Shown: positions 11,081 to 20,917, counted from the first letter of the stretch. The stretch is 64,000 nt of DNA from Variovorax sp. UMC13 (GCF_014170375.1 NZ_LZZW01000015.1:124001-188000); one strand, 5' to 3'. Numbers and translations: made by a program. The notes: a model not told the origin generated them from the sequence alone.

Positions 11081-11569
11081 ATGACTGCCGCCCGAACCCC
11101 TTCCGACGCCTGCAGCCTGCTCGACGCGGATCATAGAAACGTGAAGAAGCTGTTCAAGGAGTTCGAGCCGCTGGCGCAATCGAAGGCCAAGAGCGCACCG
11201 CAAAAGCGACGTGAACTGGCCGACCAGATCTGCCTGGAGCTGACCGTGCACGCGCAGATCGAAGAGGAGATCTTCTACCCGGCACTGCGGGCCGCGATCA
11301 AGGCGGAAGACCTACTGGACGAAGCCGAGGTCGAGCATGCCAGCGCAAAGGACTTGATCGCGCAGATCCAGGATGGCGACGAGAATGATCACAGGTGGTG
11401 CGCGAAGGTCATCGTGCTCGGCGAGTACATCGACCACCACGTGAAGGAAGAGCGCAACGAGATCTTCGTCAAGGCGCGGGCCGCGCGTCAGCTCGATCTC
11501 GTGGCAATGCGCGACCAGCTGATGGCACGCAAGGAACAGTTGATGGAAGAGATGATGGCTGCGGCGTAG
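11081..11569 (+). CDS. Hemerythrin HHE-domain protein
   Basis: This 162-residue protein belongs to the HHE cation-binding family, with histidines spaced for a di-iron four-helix bundle: the first in LLDADHRNVKKLF, the next in LTVHAQIEEEIFYPAL, then EVEHASAKDL and a final pair in EYIDHHVKEERNEIF. The ATG at 11081 has an AAGGAG ribosome binding site eight bases upstream; an earlier in-frame ATG at 10952 lacks one. Such proteins bind oxygen, nitric oxide or iron, or protect against oxidative stress. It is followed by a strong terminator, so it is probably monocistronic. Confidence 0.92.
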   Translation: MTAARTPSDACSLLDADHRNVKKLFKEFEPLAQSKAKSAPQKRRELADQICLELTVHAQIEEEIFYPALRAAIKAEDLLDEAEVEHASAKDLIAQIQDGDENDHRWCAKVIVLGEYIDHHVKEERNEIFVKARAARQLDLVAMRDQLMARKEQLMEEMMAAA

Positions 11570-11592
11570 CCGCCGCGCTGATGCAGAAGATC

Positions 11593-11614
11593 AGCCCGCC
11601 CGCGCGGGCTTTTT
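11593..11614 (+). terminator. Rho-independent terminator after hemerythrin-like gene
   Basis: A perfect 7-bp GC stem (agcccgc / gcgggct, 11593-11599 and 11604-11610) with a 4-base loop is followed directly by a T-run completing ttttt at 11610-11614. It sits 24 bases after the stop codon of the hemerythrin-like gene. Confidence 0.9.
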
Positions 11615-11851
11615 CGTGCTCAGTGCCGGCGCACCAGAGGGTGCTGCCCATTTCGCCCGATCGTACCTGCTGACGCTGGTCAGCCGACACGGGCGATCCT
11701 GTGGCGAGTCGGATGGTTCTTGGCCCACCCCGTTCGGCGCAGGGCCGCCGGGCCTCTACCCTGCCCTTCCCGAGCGAGACGGCGCAGTCACGACTGAGGT
11801 GAGGTCGATCCTGCGCGCCAGACGGCCGGCCCGGTTGCCGGTCCGACCGCC

Positions 11852-12097
11852 GTGGCCGGGGCCTCTGCGAACGATCTTCAGCTGACAACGGGTAGAACCA
11901 CGCTCGCGAACGGGCGCACCTGGAGGATGTTCAGCGACTGGTCCATGGCCATGCTGGAGTGGACCGACTCGACGAAATGGATCTTCCGCAGCTTCTCCCC
12001 TGGAATCGAGCTGGACCTGTACAAGACAGACCCCGCCACAGCGGCGCCGCTTTTCAGGGCATGGGCAACCACGGACGACTGGCACCGGATGATCTGA
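11852..12097 (+). CDS. Possible small Trp-rich hypothetical protein
   Basis: An 81-residue frame rich in Trp and aromatic residues (segments TWRMFSDWSMAMLEW and TTDDWHRMI), with mostly G or C at third codon positions. No clear ribosome binding site is seen. A minus-strand frame at 11878-12171 overlaps it and also has high GC at the same third positions, so the coding strand is uncertain. No family is recognised. The surrounding 11615-11851 and 12098-12231 hold nothing further that I can support. Confidence 0.35.
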   Translation: MAGASANDLQLTTGRTTLANGRTWRMFSDWSMAMLEWTDSTKWIFRSFSPGIELDLYKTDPATAAPLFRAWATTDDWHRMI

Positions 12098-12231
12098 ATT
12101 GCCCGGGCGGCCTCCAGACGCATGGTCCGCCGCAGCAAAGCTGCGGAGCACAACCATCCATGGCTGCGCACCGTCGATGCATCCTGGCGACGACGCTCTT
12201 TTCGTCTTGACGGCGGCAGGATGAGCTGCCG

Positions 12232-14496
12232 CTAGCGCGGGTAAAGGAGCGCTGGATCGATCTGGCGACCGTCGCGCAGCATCGTTTCGACCCCCGCTGC
12301 AGGCAATGCCGCGCTGAACCAGTAGCCTTGCATCTGGTCGCAGTGGCTGGCCGCCAGGAGAGCCGCCTGCCCCTCGCTTTCGACGCCTTCGGCGAGCACC
12401 TTGGCCTTCAATTGGTGCGCCATCGTGATGATGGCGCGGGTGATCGACACGTCCTCCGCCGGCGCGGTGACGTCGGGCACCAGCGAGCGGTCGATCTTGA
12501 CGACGTCCACCGGCAGACGGCGCAAGTAGCTCAGGCTCGAGTAGCCGGTGCCGAAATCATCGAGCGAGACTTCTACGCCGAGCGCGCGCAGCGCTCGCAG
12601 GTGCTCCACCGCCTGCTCGAGGTTGCCGATCAGCATGCTCTCGGTGACCTCGACGCCGAACAGCCGCGCGTCGAGGCCAGCCGAGGCGAGCAGGAGTTCG
12701 ATGCGCTGTGCCAGGTCCGGCTGCATCAACTGGCGCGCCGAGAGGTTGACCGACATGCGCACCGGGGGCAGCCCGGCGTCCTGCCAAGCCGCGGCCTGCT
12801 CGATGGCGCGGCGCAGCACCCAGTCGCCGATGGCAACGATCAGACCGCTCTCTTCGGCGACGGGAACGAAGCGGTCCGGCGCCATGCGGCCCATCGTCGG
12901 GTGCTGCCAGCGCAGCAACGCCTCGACGCCAACAATGCCGCCGTGCGCAAGATCCACTTGCGGCTGGTAGTGCAGATCGAACTGCTCATCGCGCAGCGCC
13001 TTGCGCAACGCTGTCTCCAGCGCCAGGCGTTCGGGGTCGTCGTCGTGCGGCGTACCGGCGTAGACGCTGGCCTGGTTGCGGCCCAGGTGCTTGGCCTGGT
13101 GCAGCGCGGCGTTGGCGCGGCGCAGCAAGGTGTCTGCCTGGTCGCCGTCGGCGGGTGCCGAGGCGATGCCGATGCTGCAGGTGACATAGACCTCGTGCTC
13201 CTCGATTCGCATCGTCTGGGCGATGCCGTCGAGCAGTGCTTGCGCCGTTTGCAGCGACGGTACCGAAGGGGCCGGCATCACGATCACGAACTCGTCTTCG
13301 CTGCGGCGCGCCACCAGATCGACACTGCGCACGGTGGCGACGATTCGCTGAGCCACTTCACGTAACACTGCGTCGCCGATGTGTGGGCCGAGGCCGTCGT
13401 TGATACGCTTGAAACGGTCGAGCACTAGGACCAACACCGCGGTCTGCGTGCCGCCCTGCAAGGTCGCGCTCAGACGCTCCAGGAGCAGTTGCCGGTTCGG
13501 CAGCCCGGTCAGTTCGTCGAACTGCAGCAGTTGCAGGATGCGGCGCTCGGCGGCGCGGCGTTCCCGCAGGTCGGTGATGCAGACATGGGCGAAGGAGACC
13601 CCGTCGCTGGTGACCAGGCTCACGGAGACGCTCACCGGAATCTCGTGACCCGCCAGGTGGCGGACGTTGGTCTCGAAACGCAGCGAACCTCGGTCGCACA
13701 GTTCGCGCCAGTGCCGCGGCCACTGCACTGCATCGACCTGCGTGTCGATGTCGGGCACGCGCAGTCGCAGCAATTGCTCGCGGTCCAGGCCCAGCAGTCG
13801 GCACGCCGCCGCGTTGGCATCCCTGTAGGCACCGTCGGGCCCGACCTGCAGCAGCGCATCGTGGGCCTGTTCGACGGCGTGGCGCGTGAGTTGCAACTGG
13901 TGCTGCGCCTGCTCACGTTCGCTCACGTCGCGCGCAGACGGGATCAGCCAGACCACCCGCCCTTCCAGGTCGTAGAGCGGCAGCAGCGAGAAGTCCATCG
14001 ACAGGGCGACGCCGCCGCTCGTGGCCACTCGCACGTCGAAGCGCGAGACCTCGCCGCGCAGCGCTGCGGCCAGGGCCTGCTGGAGTCGCCGCCGCGAGAT
14101 CTCGCAGGCTTGCCACCAGGGGGTGGTGTCGAAACGCTGGCCGAGCACCTGCTCCGGCGCGCTGCCGATGGCCCGCAATGCCGCCTGGTTGGCATAGCGC
14201 AGCACCCCGTCGGTGTCGAGCAGCCCGGCGAAAATCGACGGGCCCAGCCGGTCCAATACCTCCTGCACCGTGGTCTGCAGGTCTGTCGGGACAAGGCGGG
14301 CCGGCACTGACGTCAGCCCGGCATCGTGATGCGGGGCACTTTGAAGGGCTCGTTCCTCAGGCATTTCGACAGTTTGTCCTGCAGCCTGCACCCAGGACAT
14401 GCGCAGTTGCACTCCAAAAGACCGTATCAGATCGATGGTCGCTGCGCGGCAGTCACCTTGCGCGCCGGGCGCGACCTTTTCCGGGGCGTTGTCCAA
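12232..14496 (-). CDS. PAS-PAS-GGDEF(degenerate)-EAL c-di-GMP protein
   Basis: This 754-residue soluble protein has two PAS domains (about 75-195 and 200-315), a GGDEF domain and an EAL domain. The GGDEF signature is SEDEF, so cyclase activity is doubtful, but the inhibitory-site motif RxxD (RSVD) five residues upstream is kept. The EAL domain looks intact: VEALLRW, SVNLSARQ, EVTESM, DDFGTGYSS, KIDRS and a late QGYWFS. The likely role is c-di-GMP hydrolysis controlled by a PAS signal and perhaps by GTP or c-di-GMP binding at the GGDEF domain. The start at 14496 leaves about 70 poorly structured residues before PAS 1; later starts are possible. A small gene (14526-14741) precedes it by 29 bases and may be co-transcribed. 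Confidence 0.9.
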   Translation of the reverse strand: MDNAPEKVAPGAQGDCRAATIDLIRSFGVQLRMSWVQAAGQTVEMPEERALQSAPHHDAGLTSVPARLVPTDLQTTVQEVLDRLGPSIFAGLLDTDGVLRYANQAALRAIGSAPEQVLGQRFDTTPWWQACEISRRRLQQALAAALRGEVSRFDVRVATSGGVALSMDFSLLPLYDLEGRVVWLIPSARDVSEREQAQHQLQLTRHAVEQAHDALLQVGPDGAYRDANAAACRLLGLDREQLLRLRVPDIDTQVDAVQWPRHWRELCDRGSLRFETNVRHLAGHEIPVSVSVSLVTSDGVSFAHVCITDLRERRAAERRILQLLQFDELTGLPNRQLLLERLSATLQGGTQTAVLVLVLDRFKRINDGLGPHIGDAVLREVAQRIVATVRSVDLVARRSEDEFVIVMPAPSVPSLQTAQALLDGIAQTMRIEEHEVYVTCSIGIASAPADGDQADTLLRRANAALHQAKHLGRNQASVYAGTPHDDDPERLALETALRKALRDEQFDLHYQPQVDLAHGGIVGVEALLRWQHPTMGRMAPDRFVPVAEESGLIVAIGDWVLRRAIEQAAAWQDAGLPPVRMSVNLSARQLMQPDLAQRIELLLASAGLDARLFGVEVTESMLIGNLEQAVEHLRALRALGVEVSLDDFGTGYSSLSYLRRLPVDVVKIDRSLVPDVTAPAEDVSITRAIITMAHQLKAKVLAEGVESEGQAALLAASHCDQMQGYWFSAALPAAGVETMLRDGRQIDPALLYPR

Positions 14497-14525
14497 GGCC
14501 GGTCCCGGTTGCCCTCATGACAGCG

Positions 14526-14741
14526 TCAGGCGCTCATGCGCAGGTACTGCATCGCCCGCAGGCCAAGGGGAGTGATCTGCAAAACCACCGCCGGCTTTTG
14601 CAAATTGATCGTCCAGGGGGGGATGTCGGCATCGACGTGGCCGGCGTCGTGAAGCACGCGCAGTTTCTCGATGTCGTCGGCGTCCGTCAACTCGACGGGC
14701 AGCGGCTTGCCTTTCAAGCTGTGAAGCAGTTCCATCGGCAT
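14526..14741 (-). CDS. Small hypothetical protein upstream of GGDEF-EAL gene
   Basis: This 71-residue protein starts MPMELLHSLKGKPLPVELTD; a second ATG is two codons later. GAGG lies six bases upstream of the first ATG. It has balanced composition with a C-terminal segment LQITPLGLRAMQYLRMSA that resembles the end of a winged-helix or DNA-binding fold, but no motif is conclusive. It is followed 29 bases later by the GGDEF-EAL gene in the same direction, which suggests an operon and a possible regulatory role. Confidence 0.6.
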   Translation of the reverse strand: MPMELLHSLKGKPLPVELTDADDIEKLRVLHDAGHVDADIPPWTINLQKPAVVLQITPLGLRAMQYLRMSA

Positions 14742-15118
14742 GGTTACCTCGGCAAAAGTAAGAAGTACGTGCTATTTGAAGCAACCAATGCCTCCCCGGG
14801 CAACAGGCCGTACGGCATATGCCTGCGTCTGCTGCAGCACTGCACAGACACCTGGCACCGGCATGACTCTAGACAGCTTCGATCGTACAAAGTCGCGCGC
14901 GGCCGAGCCAGCGGCCCGTCAGCAAGGGTGCTGCCCGTAGCACAACGGCCGGCTGCTCGGCGTCTGCAGAGTGCGGCTGTCAGCGATCCGGAGCGCCGGA
15001 CGCGATCCGATGGACGCGCTCGCGGACGGCCAGCACCCGCATCAAGGGCACGCAGGTTCGCTGAACATCTCGGCAGGCGCCCCTGGAAACCGATCGTCTT
15101 GCTCGGCCTCCCATCGAG
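14742..15118. other. Gap without convincing gene
   Basis: About 375 bases between two minus-strand genes. The part near 14750-14790 is less GC-rich and should hold the promoter of the 14526-14741 gene. Short open frames on both strands lack ribosome binding sites. Confidence 0.45.
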
Positions 15119-15853
15119 TTATCTCGGGACCGCGCTGCTGCCCAGAAGGTGAATCCGCTTGACCGCACGATGACCTGCCCGAGTGACCTGGGGATGAATG
15201 TGGGCTGCACAGAGCTCGGCGACGGGCAGCAGTGCCACCGCCGGGCGCTTCTCGATTACGTTGGCGACGGCCTCGCCGAGAAAGAAGTCTTCGTCTTCTG
15301 CAAGCCGTTGCAGCAGACCGATGTCCTCGAGGTTCAGCGACGGAACGAGGGATACCACCACGTCGCCCCGCGCCGAGGCAAGGAGGCTGCGAACAAAGGC
15401 GCTCAATGCGCCCTGGTCCTTCGCGATCGGCGACTGGTCCGGATGCAGATCGGTCACCTCGATGCCCTTGTCGTGCGCTTCGCGGACCGCAGCCAGGAAG
15501 GCTGCTCCCGACTCGAACACGGCGCGCGTCTCTCCGTCATGCGAGAGGAAGACCACATTTCCGATGAGAGGCGAACCGGTCGCAAGCACGTGGTGGTCGC
15601 TTGTATCGGCATCGTCCAGGATGTATCCCCCCAGGTGCTGAACGAGGGGATGGTATGCAAAGCGTTCGCTTTGTTCGAGAACCGCGGAGCGCGAAAGCAG
15701 ATGGAATACGTCTTCGTGGAAAGATGCAGAGGCATCGAAGTAATCCCGGAGCACGGCCCGGCCCTCCTCCGAGGCAGGCCACGCGGTCTCGTCCGGAACG
15801 GTCGCGGGATGCCGCGGGTCACCCTTGGGCAAGCTGTCGAAGAAATCTGTCAT
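15119..15853 (-). CDS. Hypothetical protein, possibly SUKH-like
   Basis: This 244-residue soluble protein has GAGGAAAG as ribosome binding site ahead of ATG 15853. It is acidic and begins MTDFFDSLPKGDPRHP. The middle (HHVLATGSPLIGNVVFLSHD, then ETRAVFESGAAFLAAVREA) is similar in style to SMI1/KNR4 (SUKH) proteins, where a strand describing phosphate or visibility of a target is followed by a final helix, but I cannot confirm membership. The C-terminal part is rich in Leu and Val. Alternative: a family-specific hypothetical protein. SUKH proteins often act as toxin immunity proteins; no toxin gene is seen nearby. Confidence 0.6.
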   Translation of the reverse strand: MTDFFDSLPKGDPRHPATVPDETAWPASEEGRAVLRDYFDASASFHEDVFHLLSRSAVLEQSERFAYHPLVQHLGGYILDDADTSDHHVLATGSPLIGNVVFLSHDGETRAVFESGAAFLAAVREAHDKGIEVTDLHPDQSPIAKDQGALSAFVRSLLASARGDVVVSLVPSLNLEDIGLLQRLAEDEDFFLGEAVANVIEKRPAVALLPVAELCAAHIHPQVTRAGHRAVKRIHLLGSSAVPR

Positions 15854-16389
15854 CGATGTACTTTCCTCAAAGTCGGCTGGGGCATGGCGCCTGGTTGCTG
15901 CAGCCCGGGATGCTAGCCGAACGGCACCTCGCTCGAGGGTTGTTCACGGCCTGCCCAGCCATTGCAATGCCGTCCGACGGGGCAGTGGAAGCGCGTCGGT
16001 GCGCCATGCGTGCGTCGCGTATCGATCGGTGTCCGATGCCGCCTTCGAGCAAGACGCGGTCAAGTGCGCCGAGCTGGCAAGACGCTGCGGACGCTGGCTA
16101 ATGGAAGAAGCGCCAGTCCAGGCCCACCCGGCGCTGATCGACTTCGCGGCTCAGCAGGAAACAGGCATGTCGCTCACAAGACCGCACCCAGCGCATGCCA
16201 TCGGTCCGACCGCTTGAACAGCAGCGCCTGACGCGCACAGGCGCGAGACGGACACGTCGGACTCCGATGGACATCCGAGATGCTTGTGCGACGTCGACGT
16301 CCTCCGCGGTCCGCGGGATCCGGTTTCTTCGAACGCGAGCTTGCCGGCACACCGACCAAGCCAGCTCGCTTCGGGCGACCGCGCCGCGC
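15854..16389. other. Gap with one weak small frame
   Basis: A GTG at 15999 opens a 72-codon plus-strand frame to 16217 with some protein-like sequence (CAELARRCGRWLMEEAP), but it has no ribosome binding site and its third-position GC is mixed. The rest of this 536-base gap shows nothing convincing. Confidence 0.3.
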
Positions 16390-17577
16390 TCAAATGCTCA
16401 AGGAAGGGCCGTCGTCGTCGAGTTGAAGCGACTGCTTCTGGGCCCGGGTGAGCGAAGCGATATGGGCTTCGAGTCGACGATCCCACCCCGCCTTGATCTG
16501 ACGCGCGATATCGCTTGCGGATACCAGCTCCTCCCCGGACGAGACGCTCAGAATCGCCAGCGGGACGATCGCATTCTGTGACGCAAGGTCATCGACAAAC
16601 TTCAGCACTGCCGCGCTGTTATCGAAGTGGCCATGGGTGGGGTCACTGCTCAACAGCAGGACAAGCTCCTGCAAACGTGTCCCGTCCTCCGCCAGATCGA
16701 CATGGCAGGTGCTGCCTCGCACTGGATCAACCGATGCGAGGTCCGCCACGGGGATCGATGCGAAGAAGTCATAGTCCATCGCAGCAAGGGCGTAGAGGCC
16801 AAAGGAACCGAGCTTCGGTCGATGGGCGACGCGCAGGGCCCCGAGTTGCGTTCCTCCAGCGGCGTTGGGCGTCCGGTAGACGTTGAGGTCCATGGGCTTC
16901 TTCACGTCGGTGGCTTGCTTGAACTGCAGCCACAGGAGTCTCAAGCCGCCCTTGGGAACGAGCCCGTCACCGGAGACCAACAGCAAGAGATCGGCGCCAA
17001 CCGAGATCTCCTTGAGAGCAGGCTTGAGCTTCTTGTGAATCTCGCCGGCGTAGACATCGAGGACTGACCCCAGGAGCTTCTTCGCGCAGTCAAGCTGCCT
17101 TTGCAGCTCGACCACGAAGTCAGAGGTCATGACGTCCTCTTTGTCGAGCTGCAGGATCGATTTTTTCCCGCTCAAGGATGCGTGCGTCAGTGCCCAATAG
17201 AGGCCCGCCGGATTGATGCCCCCTTTGAACTGGCCGAGCACGCCGAGCCTGAGCCCGGTTGCGAATTGACGCCATGCCAAGACCGTGTTCCTCACCAACT
17301 CCCTGAAGTCATTCCGCAAGGAAAGGAACTCGACATGGTATGGATCGATCCACTCGCATATCTCGAACAACTGGTCGGCGGTGGCCTTCGCAGCCTTGGC
17401 AGCATCCAGCTCCTGGGACAGCGTGTGAAGCTGGCTCTCGAGGCTGCGCGTACGGGTCAATGCCGCCGCCAGGTCCTGCTGTGACTGCTTGAGCTCCTCT
17501 TTTTTCGCAGCGAGCTCCGCTGCGGGTACGGCGCCGATCTTGCGAAGTATCCAGCGCCTGGGGAGAAAATTTGACAT
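16390..17577 (-). CDS. Unrecognised coiled-coil protein with large C-terminal domain
   Basis: This 395-residue protein begins MSNFLPRRWILRKIG. Residues about 20-66 are a predicted coiled coil (heptad-like AAKKEELKQSQQDLAAAL and on). A long mixed alpha/beta region follows with no motif I recognise (segments VLGQFKGGINPAGLYWAL, GADLLLLVSGDGLVPKGG, LLLSSDPTHGHFDNSAAV). There is no signal peptide or convincing membrane segment. ATG 17577 is chosen because the upstream in-frame extension to 17865 is Arg-rich and unlike protein; no strong ribosome binding site is visible. Local GC is lower than in its neighbours (for example gattttttccc at 17159), which fits a transferred gene. It stands alone with large gaps on both sides. 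Confidence 0.75.
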   Translation of the reverse strand: MSNFLPRRWILRKIGAVPAAELAAKKEELKQSQQDLAAALTRTRSLESQLHTLSQELDAAKAAKATADQLFEICEWIDPYHVEFLSLRNDFRELVRNTVLAWRQFATGLRLGVLGQFKGGINPAGLYWALTHASLSGKKSILQLDKEDVMTSDFVVELQRQLDCAKKLLGSVLDVYAGEIHKKLKPALKEISVGADLLLLVSGDGLVPKGGLRLLWLQFKQATDVKKPMDLNVYRTPNAAGGTQLGALRVAHRPKLGSFGLYALAAMDYDFFASIPVADLASVDPVRGSTCHVDLAEDGTRLQELVLLLSSDPTHGHFDNSAAVLKFVDDLASQNAIVPLAILSVSSGEELVSASDIARQIKAGWDRRLEAHIASLTRAQKQSLQLDDDGPSLSI

Positions 17578-18371
17578 GCGAGCGTGCGGTTGGCAAGGGG
17601 TGACGATCGTAGCGCTGTGCCGCGGCTGCGCGCGCCTTCGCACCGAGAGGATCGACGCCTTGCCGCCCCGCGCCCGTGCCGTGACCGCCTGGCCTGCTCC
17701 GATCTCGGGGGCACGCTGGGTAGCCGGACGACCAGTCAAGGGGCGCACCTGCGGCGTCGTCTCCCTGCACAGGTCGCGCTCCACGCGATCGACGCTCCAG
17801 CCCCGACCTTTGGGTGCCGTTCGCAGCCTCCGATGATCGGATGTGCCGTCTGCGAATGCGCGCATGGCGCTGCGGCGATCGTCACGACAGGAAGAGAAAG
17901 CGCTGCGAAGGTAGCGTCCGAGAAGAAGAATGAGCTTCCGTCACCTCGCTTTGCGCCGGCCAGCGACTGCCTGTGTGCCCTAAGGAGGCTCAGAAGGGAT
18001 GAAGTGGGAGCAAGGACCTCGTCCGATGCACACCTTGGCCTCCGGCAGGCACTGCGTCGGCAATGACTGCCCGCGTCGCCGACTCGCGGCGGCGCGGCAA
18101 TAGAGCATCGCCCCCGGCGCGGCGGACACGCCGGCAACCGAACGTGAGGCGCTCAAGGCTCCGACGTCGTGGCTCAAGACAGCGCAGGCCTCGCCGAGCC
18201 TGCCGGCCTGAGGCGTTCTCGCGGAGCGTTCAGGCAAACACGAGACCGCGCGACACGCCGTCGCGAGCGCCGGCTTGACCCTAAACGGTGCGCAACTCCA
18301 GCCCGGGACCGGCGCTGCCGCCGCGCGTTGGGCCCTGGCACCCCTGAACTGAAGAGACAGACAATCGGGGA
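17578..18371. other. Long gap without convincing gene
   Basis: Nearly 800 bases. A plus-strand frame ending at 18066 (from about 17833) has some protein-like sequence but no ribosome binding site. No repeats, terminator or mobile-element ends were seen. Confidence 0.4.
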
Positions 18372-18590
18372 ATGCAACATACCCCGAACCAGCTCAACCA
18401 GTACTTTGCCGATTGCCTCAGCGGCAGCTACGACGACCTTCCTGAGCCCAAGCCCGAGATTGCGATTTCGGATGATCATGAGCAGATCATCAAGATCGCC
18501 CGCCCCGAGGGCGGCTACGACGTCTACCGGCGCAAGCCAGGCAGTGAGTGGGAAGACGCCGGCCCATTGAGCGTCAACGGGGCCGCGTAA
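18372..18590 (+). CDS. Small acidic hypothetical protein
   Basis: This 72-residue soluble protein has a purine-rich stretch (gggga) just upstream of the ATG. It begins MQHTPNQLNQYFADCLSG and is acidic, with a segment IIKIARPEGGYDVYRRKPG that reads like two short strands. It is compact, with balanced composition, so probably real. No family is recognised. The hybrid kinase gene follows on the same strand after about 280 bases. Confidence 0.6.
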   Translation: MQHTPNQLNQYFADCLSGSYDDLPEPKPEIAISDDHEQIIKIARPEGGYDVYRRKPGSEWEDAGPLSVNGAA

Positions 18591-18873
18591 CCTTCCAGAC
18601 TGCGCCTGCGGCACGCAGATGCCCGGCCCCAGGACACATCCGCCACGCTGACCTCCAGCATGCGCGCCGCGCCAGGCTGTTCTGGCCACCGCGAATCGAG
18701 GGCCTCACAACGTCGTGCGCCCAGCCGCGGCGGATTCGCTCGCCGCCGGGCTTTCGCATCGTCCGGCCGATCACGGCGCCATGCGTCGCAACGGCCAGCG
18801 CTTCGGCACATGGGCGAAAAACGCATCTCGGCATGTTCGCCTGCAGGCGATCACGACAAAGACCAGGACATTT

Positions 18874-20811
18874 GTGACGGATGAACGAACTGCTGATGCC
18901 ATGAATGAACCAGAACCCTCGTCCGAGGAATCGATGCTGCGCAAAGTGTTCGAGGCATCGCCCTCGTTCCTTCACGTGCTGCGCGGACCCAGCTTCATTT
19001 TCGAGTACGCCAACGAGGCCTACTACCGGCTGGTCGGTCGACGCGACCTGATAGGACGCCCTGCATTTGAAGCCATGCCCGAAGCTGCCGGAAATTTTCC
19101 GGCGCTGATCGCTGGCGTCATGGAAACTCATCAGCCTTTCCATGGCCATGAAGTCCCCGTCATGCTTGCGCGCACCCGTGACGGCGAGCCGGAAGAGCGC
19201 CTGATCGACCTGATCTATACGCCGCTGATTGATGCGGACGGCCACTGCACCCGCGTCCTGGGCCATGGCACAGACGTGACAGACAATGTTCGGTTGCGTC
19301 AACGTGCCGAGGAGGCGGAACGACGCTCCCACCGACGCCTGACGGATGCACTGTCAGCGGGACGCATGATCGCGTGGGAGTGGAACGTCCAGAGCGACGT
19401 CCTGACCAGTCGCGGCGCCTGGCTGGAGCTTTTCGATCGCACAGAACAGCTGTTCGCCACCGGCACGCAAGCCCTGGCCTTCCTGCACCCTGACGATCGT
19501 GCTGCACGGGCGGAGACGGTACGGCAGGCCGTGGCTTCTGAGACCTCCTGGCACCTGCAATACCGCGCGCTGCATCCGGATGGAGGCACCGTATGGCTCG
19601 AAGAGCGCGCCGCTTTGTCTCGCGACCCGACGACGGATCAGCAGATCGTCACGGGCCTGGTGTGGGACATCAGCGGCAGAAAGAAGGCCGAAGAAGAGCT
19701 TCAATTGGCCGACAGGCGAAAAAACGACTTCCTGGCGACGCTGTCGCATGAGCTTCGCAACCCTCTGGCGCCGATCCGCAGCGGGCTGCAGATTCTCAAG
19801 CTTCGGATGCCGGATGACCAGCAGATCAACAAGACCCGGTCGATCATGGAGCGTCAGATGAGCCACCTCGTGCGGCTGATCGACGACCTGATGGAGGTGA
19901 GTCGCATCAGTCGTGGCAAAGTCGTGCTGCGTCCCAAGCGACTTCTTCTCGGATCCGTCCTGTCCACGGCGATCGAAGCCGCGTGGCCTTCGATCGAAGC
20001 GAAGTCGCTTCAGCTCGAGCAGGTCCTCGGAGAGACGCTGGCCGTCGATGGCGACAAGGACAGGTTGACGCAGGTCTTTGCCAATCTTCTGAGCAATGCA
20101 GTGAAATTCAGCCCGGACCATTCGACGCTGAGGCTGACGATGCACCGCGAAGAAAACGAGGCCGTCGTCGTCGTCGAGGACGAGGGGCAGGGAATCGATG
20201 CTGTCTCGCTGCCGACGGTGTTCGACCTCTATGCCCAGGGCCCGTCGCATCAGATGAGCGGAAGCCTGGGGATCGGTCTGGCGCTGGTCAAGCAACTGGT
20301 GGAGCTCCACCACGGCAGCATTGCGGCCCGGAGCGAGGGGAAGGACCGCGGAAGTGCGTTCACGGTCCGCTTGCCGCTTGCATCCACCGAAGCAGCCATG
20401 CAGGATCTCACTGAAGCGGGCGAACCGATGGAGGTGCGCTTCTCGGAACGTCCACGGGTCCTGGTCGTCGACGACAACCAGGATGCGGCAGATACCCTGG
20501 TCACGTGCCTCCGACTCGAGGGGTACTCGGTGGACGTGGCCTACGACGGCTTTGCGGCGCTCGACGTCTTCAACAGGCATTCTCCCGGCCTGGTGCTGCT
20601 GGACATCGGGATGCCCGAAATCGACGGGTATGAGGTAGCACGACGCATCAGGCAGTCTGACGCCGGAAAGCTCGCGAAGCTCGTTGCATTGACAGGCTGG
20701 GGCCAGCCTGAAGACAAGGCACGGGTGTTGGCCGCCGGATTTGATCAGCATCTGACCAAACCAGTGGAACTGGAAGCGCTGGCCATGGCGCTGGGTTCGG
20801 AGAAGCAGTAG
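18874..20811 (+). CDS. PAS-PAS hybrid sensor histidine kinase with receiver
   Basis: This soluble hybrid kinase of about 645 residues has two PAS domains (the first with EYANEAYYRLVGRRDLIG), a HisKA domain with the phospho-accepting His in FLATLSHELRNPLAP, an HATPase domain (NLLSNAVKFS, DEGQGID, GSLGIGLALVKQL) and a C-terminal receiver with VVDDNQDAAD, phospho-Asp in LLDIGMPEIDG and Lys in LTKP. The H-box SHELRNPLAPI is typical of stress and chemotaxis-like soluble kinases. GTG 18874 is used because AGGA lies five bases upstream; ATG 18901 is the alternative. There is no DNA-binding output, so phosphotransfer to another protein is expected. Confidence 0.9.
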   Translation: MTDERTADAMNEPEPSSEESMLRKVFEASPSFLHVLRGPSFIFEYANEAYYRLVGRRDLIGRPAFEAMPEAAGNFPALIAGVMETHQPFHGHEVPVMLARTRDGEPEERLIDLIYTPLIDADGHCTRVLGHGTDVTDNVRLRQRAEEAERRSHRRLTDALSAGRMIAWEWNVQSDVLTSRGAWLELFDRTEQLFATGTQALAFLHPDDRAARAETVRQAVASETSWHLQYRALHPDGGTVWLEERAALSRDPTTDQQIVTGLVWDISGRKKAEEELQLADRRKNDFLATLSHELRNPLAPIRSGLQILKLRMPDDQQINKTRSIMERQMSHLVRLIDDLMEVSRISRGKVVLRPKRLLLGSVLSTAIEAAWPSIEAKSLQLEQVLGETLAVDGDKDRLTQVFANLLSNAVKFSPDHSTLRLTMHREENEAVVVVEDEGQGIDAVSLPTVFDLYAQGPSHQMSGSLGIGLALVKQLVELHHGSIAARSEGKDRGSAFTVRLPLASTEAAMQDLTEAGEPMEVRFSERPRVLVVDDNQDAADTLVTCLRLEGYSVDVAYDGFAALDVFNRHSPGLVLLDIGMPEIDGYEVARRIRQSDAGKLAKLVALTGWGQPEDKARVLAAGFDQHLTKPVELEALAMALGSEKQ

Positions 20812-20917
20812 CGAAGCTGGACCTCCACGATGGGCCATGCGCTGACCTTCAGGTGCGTGCATCACGACGACGAGGCTCATGCTGAACGCTGACCGTCCGG
20901 GCTGAGGATGGACCGCC

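Noticed and set aside
17736..18137. Overlapping open frames on both strands in the gap before 18372
   Set aside because: Neither has a ribosome binding site or convincing composition; kept as gap.
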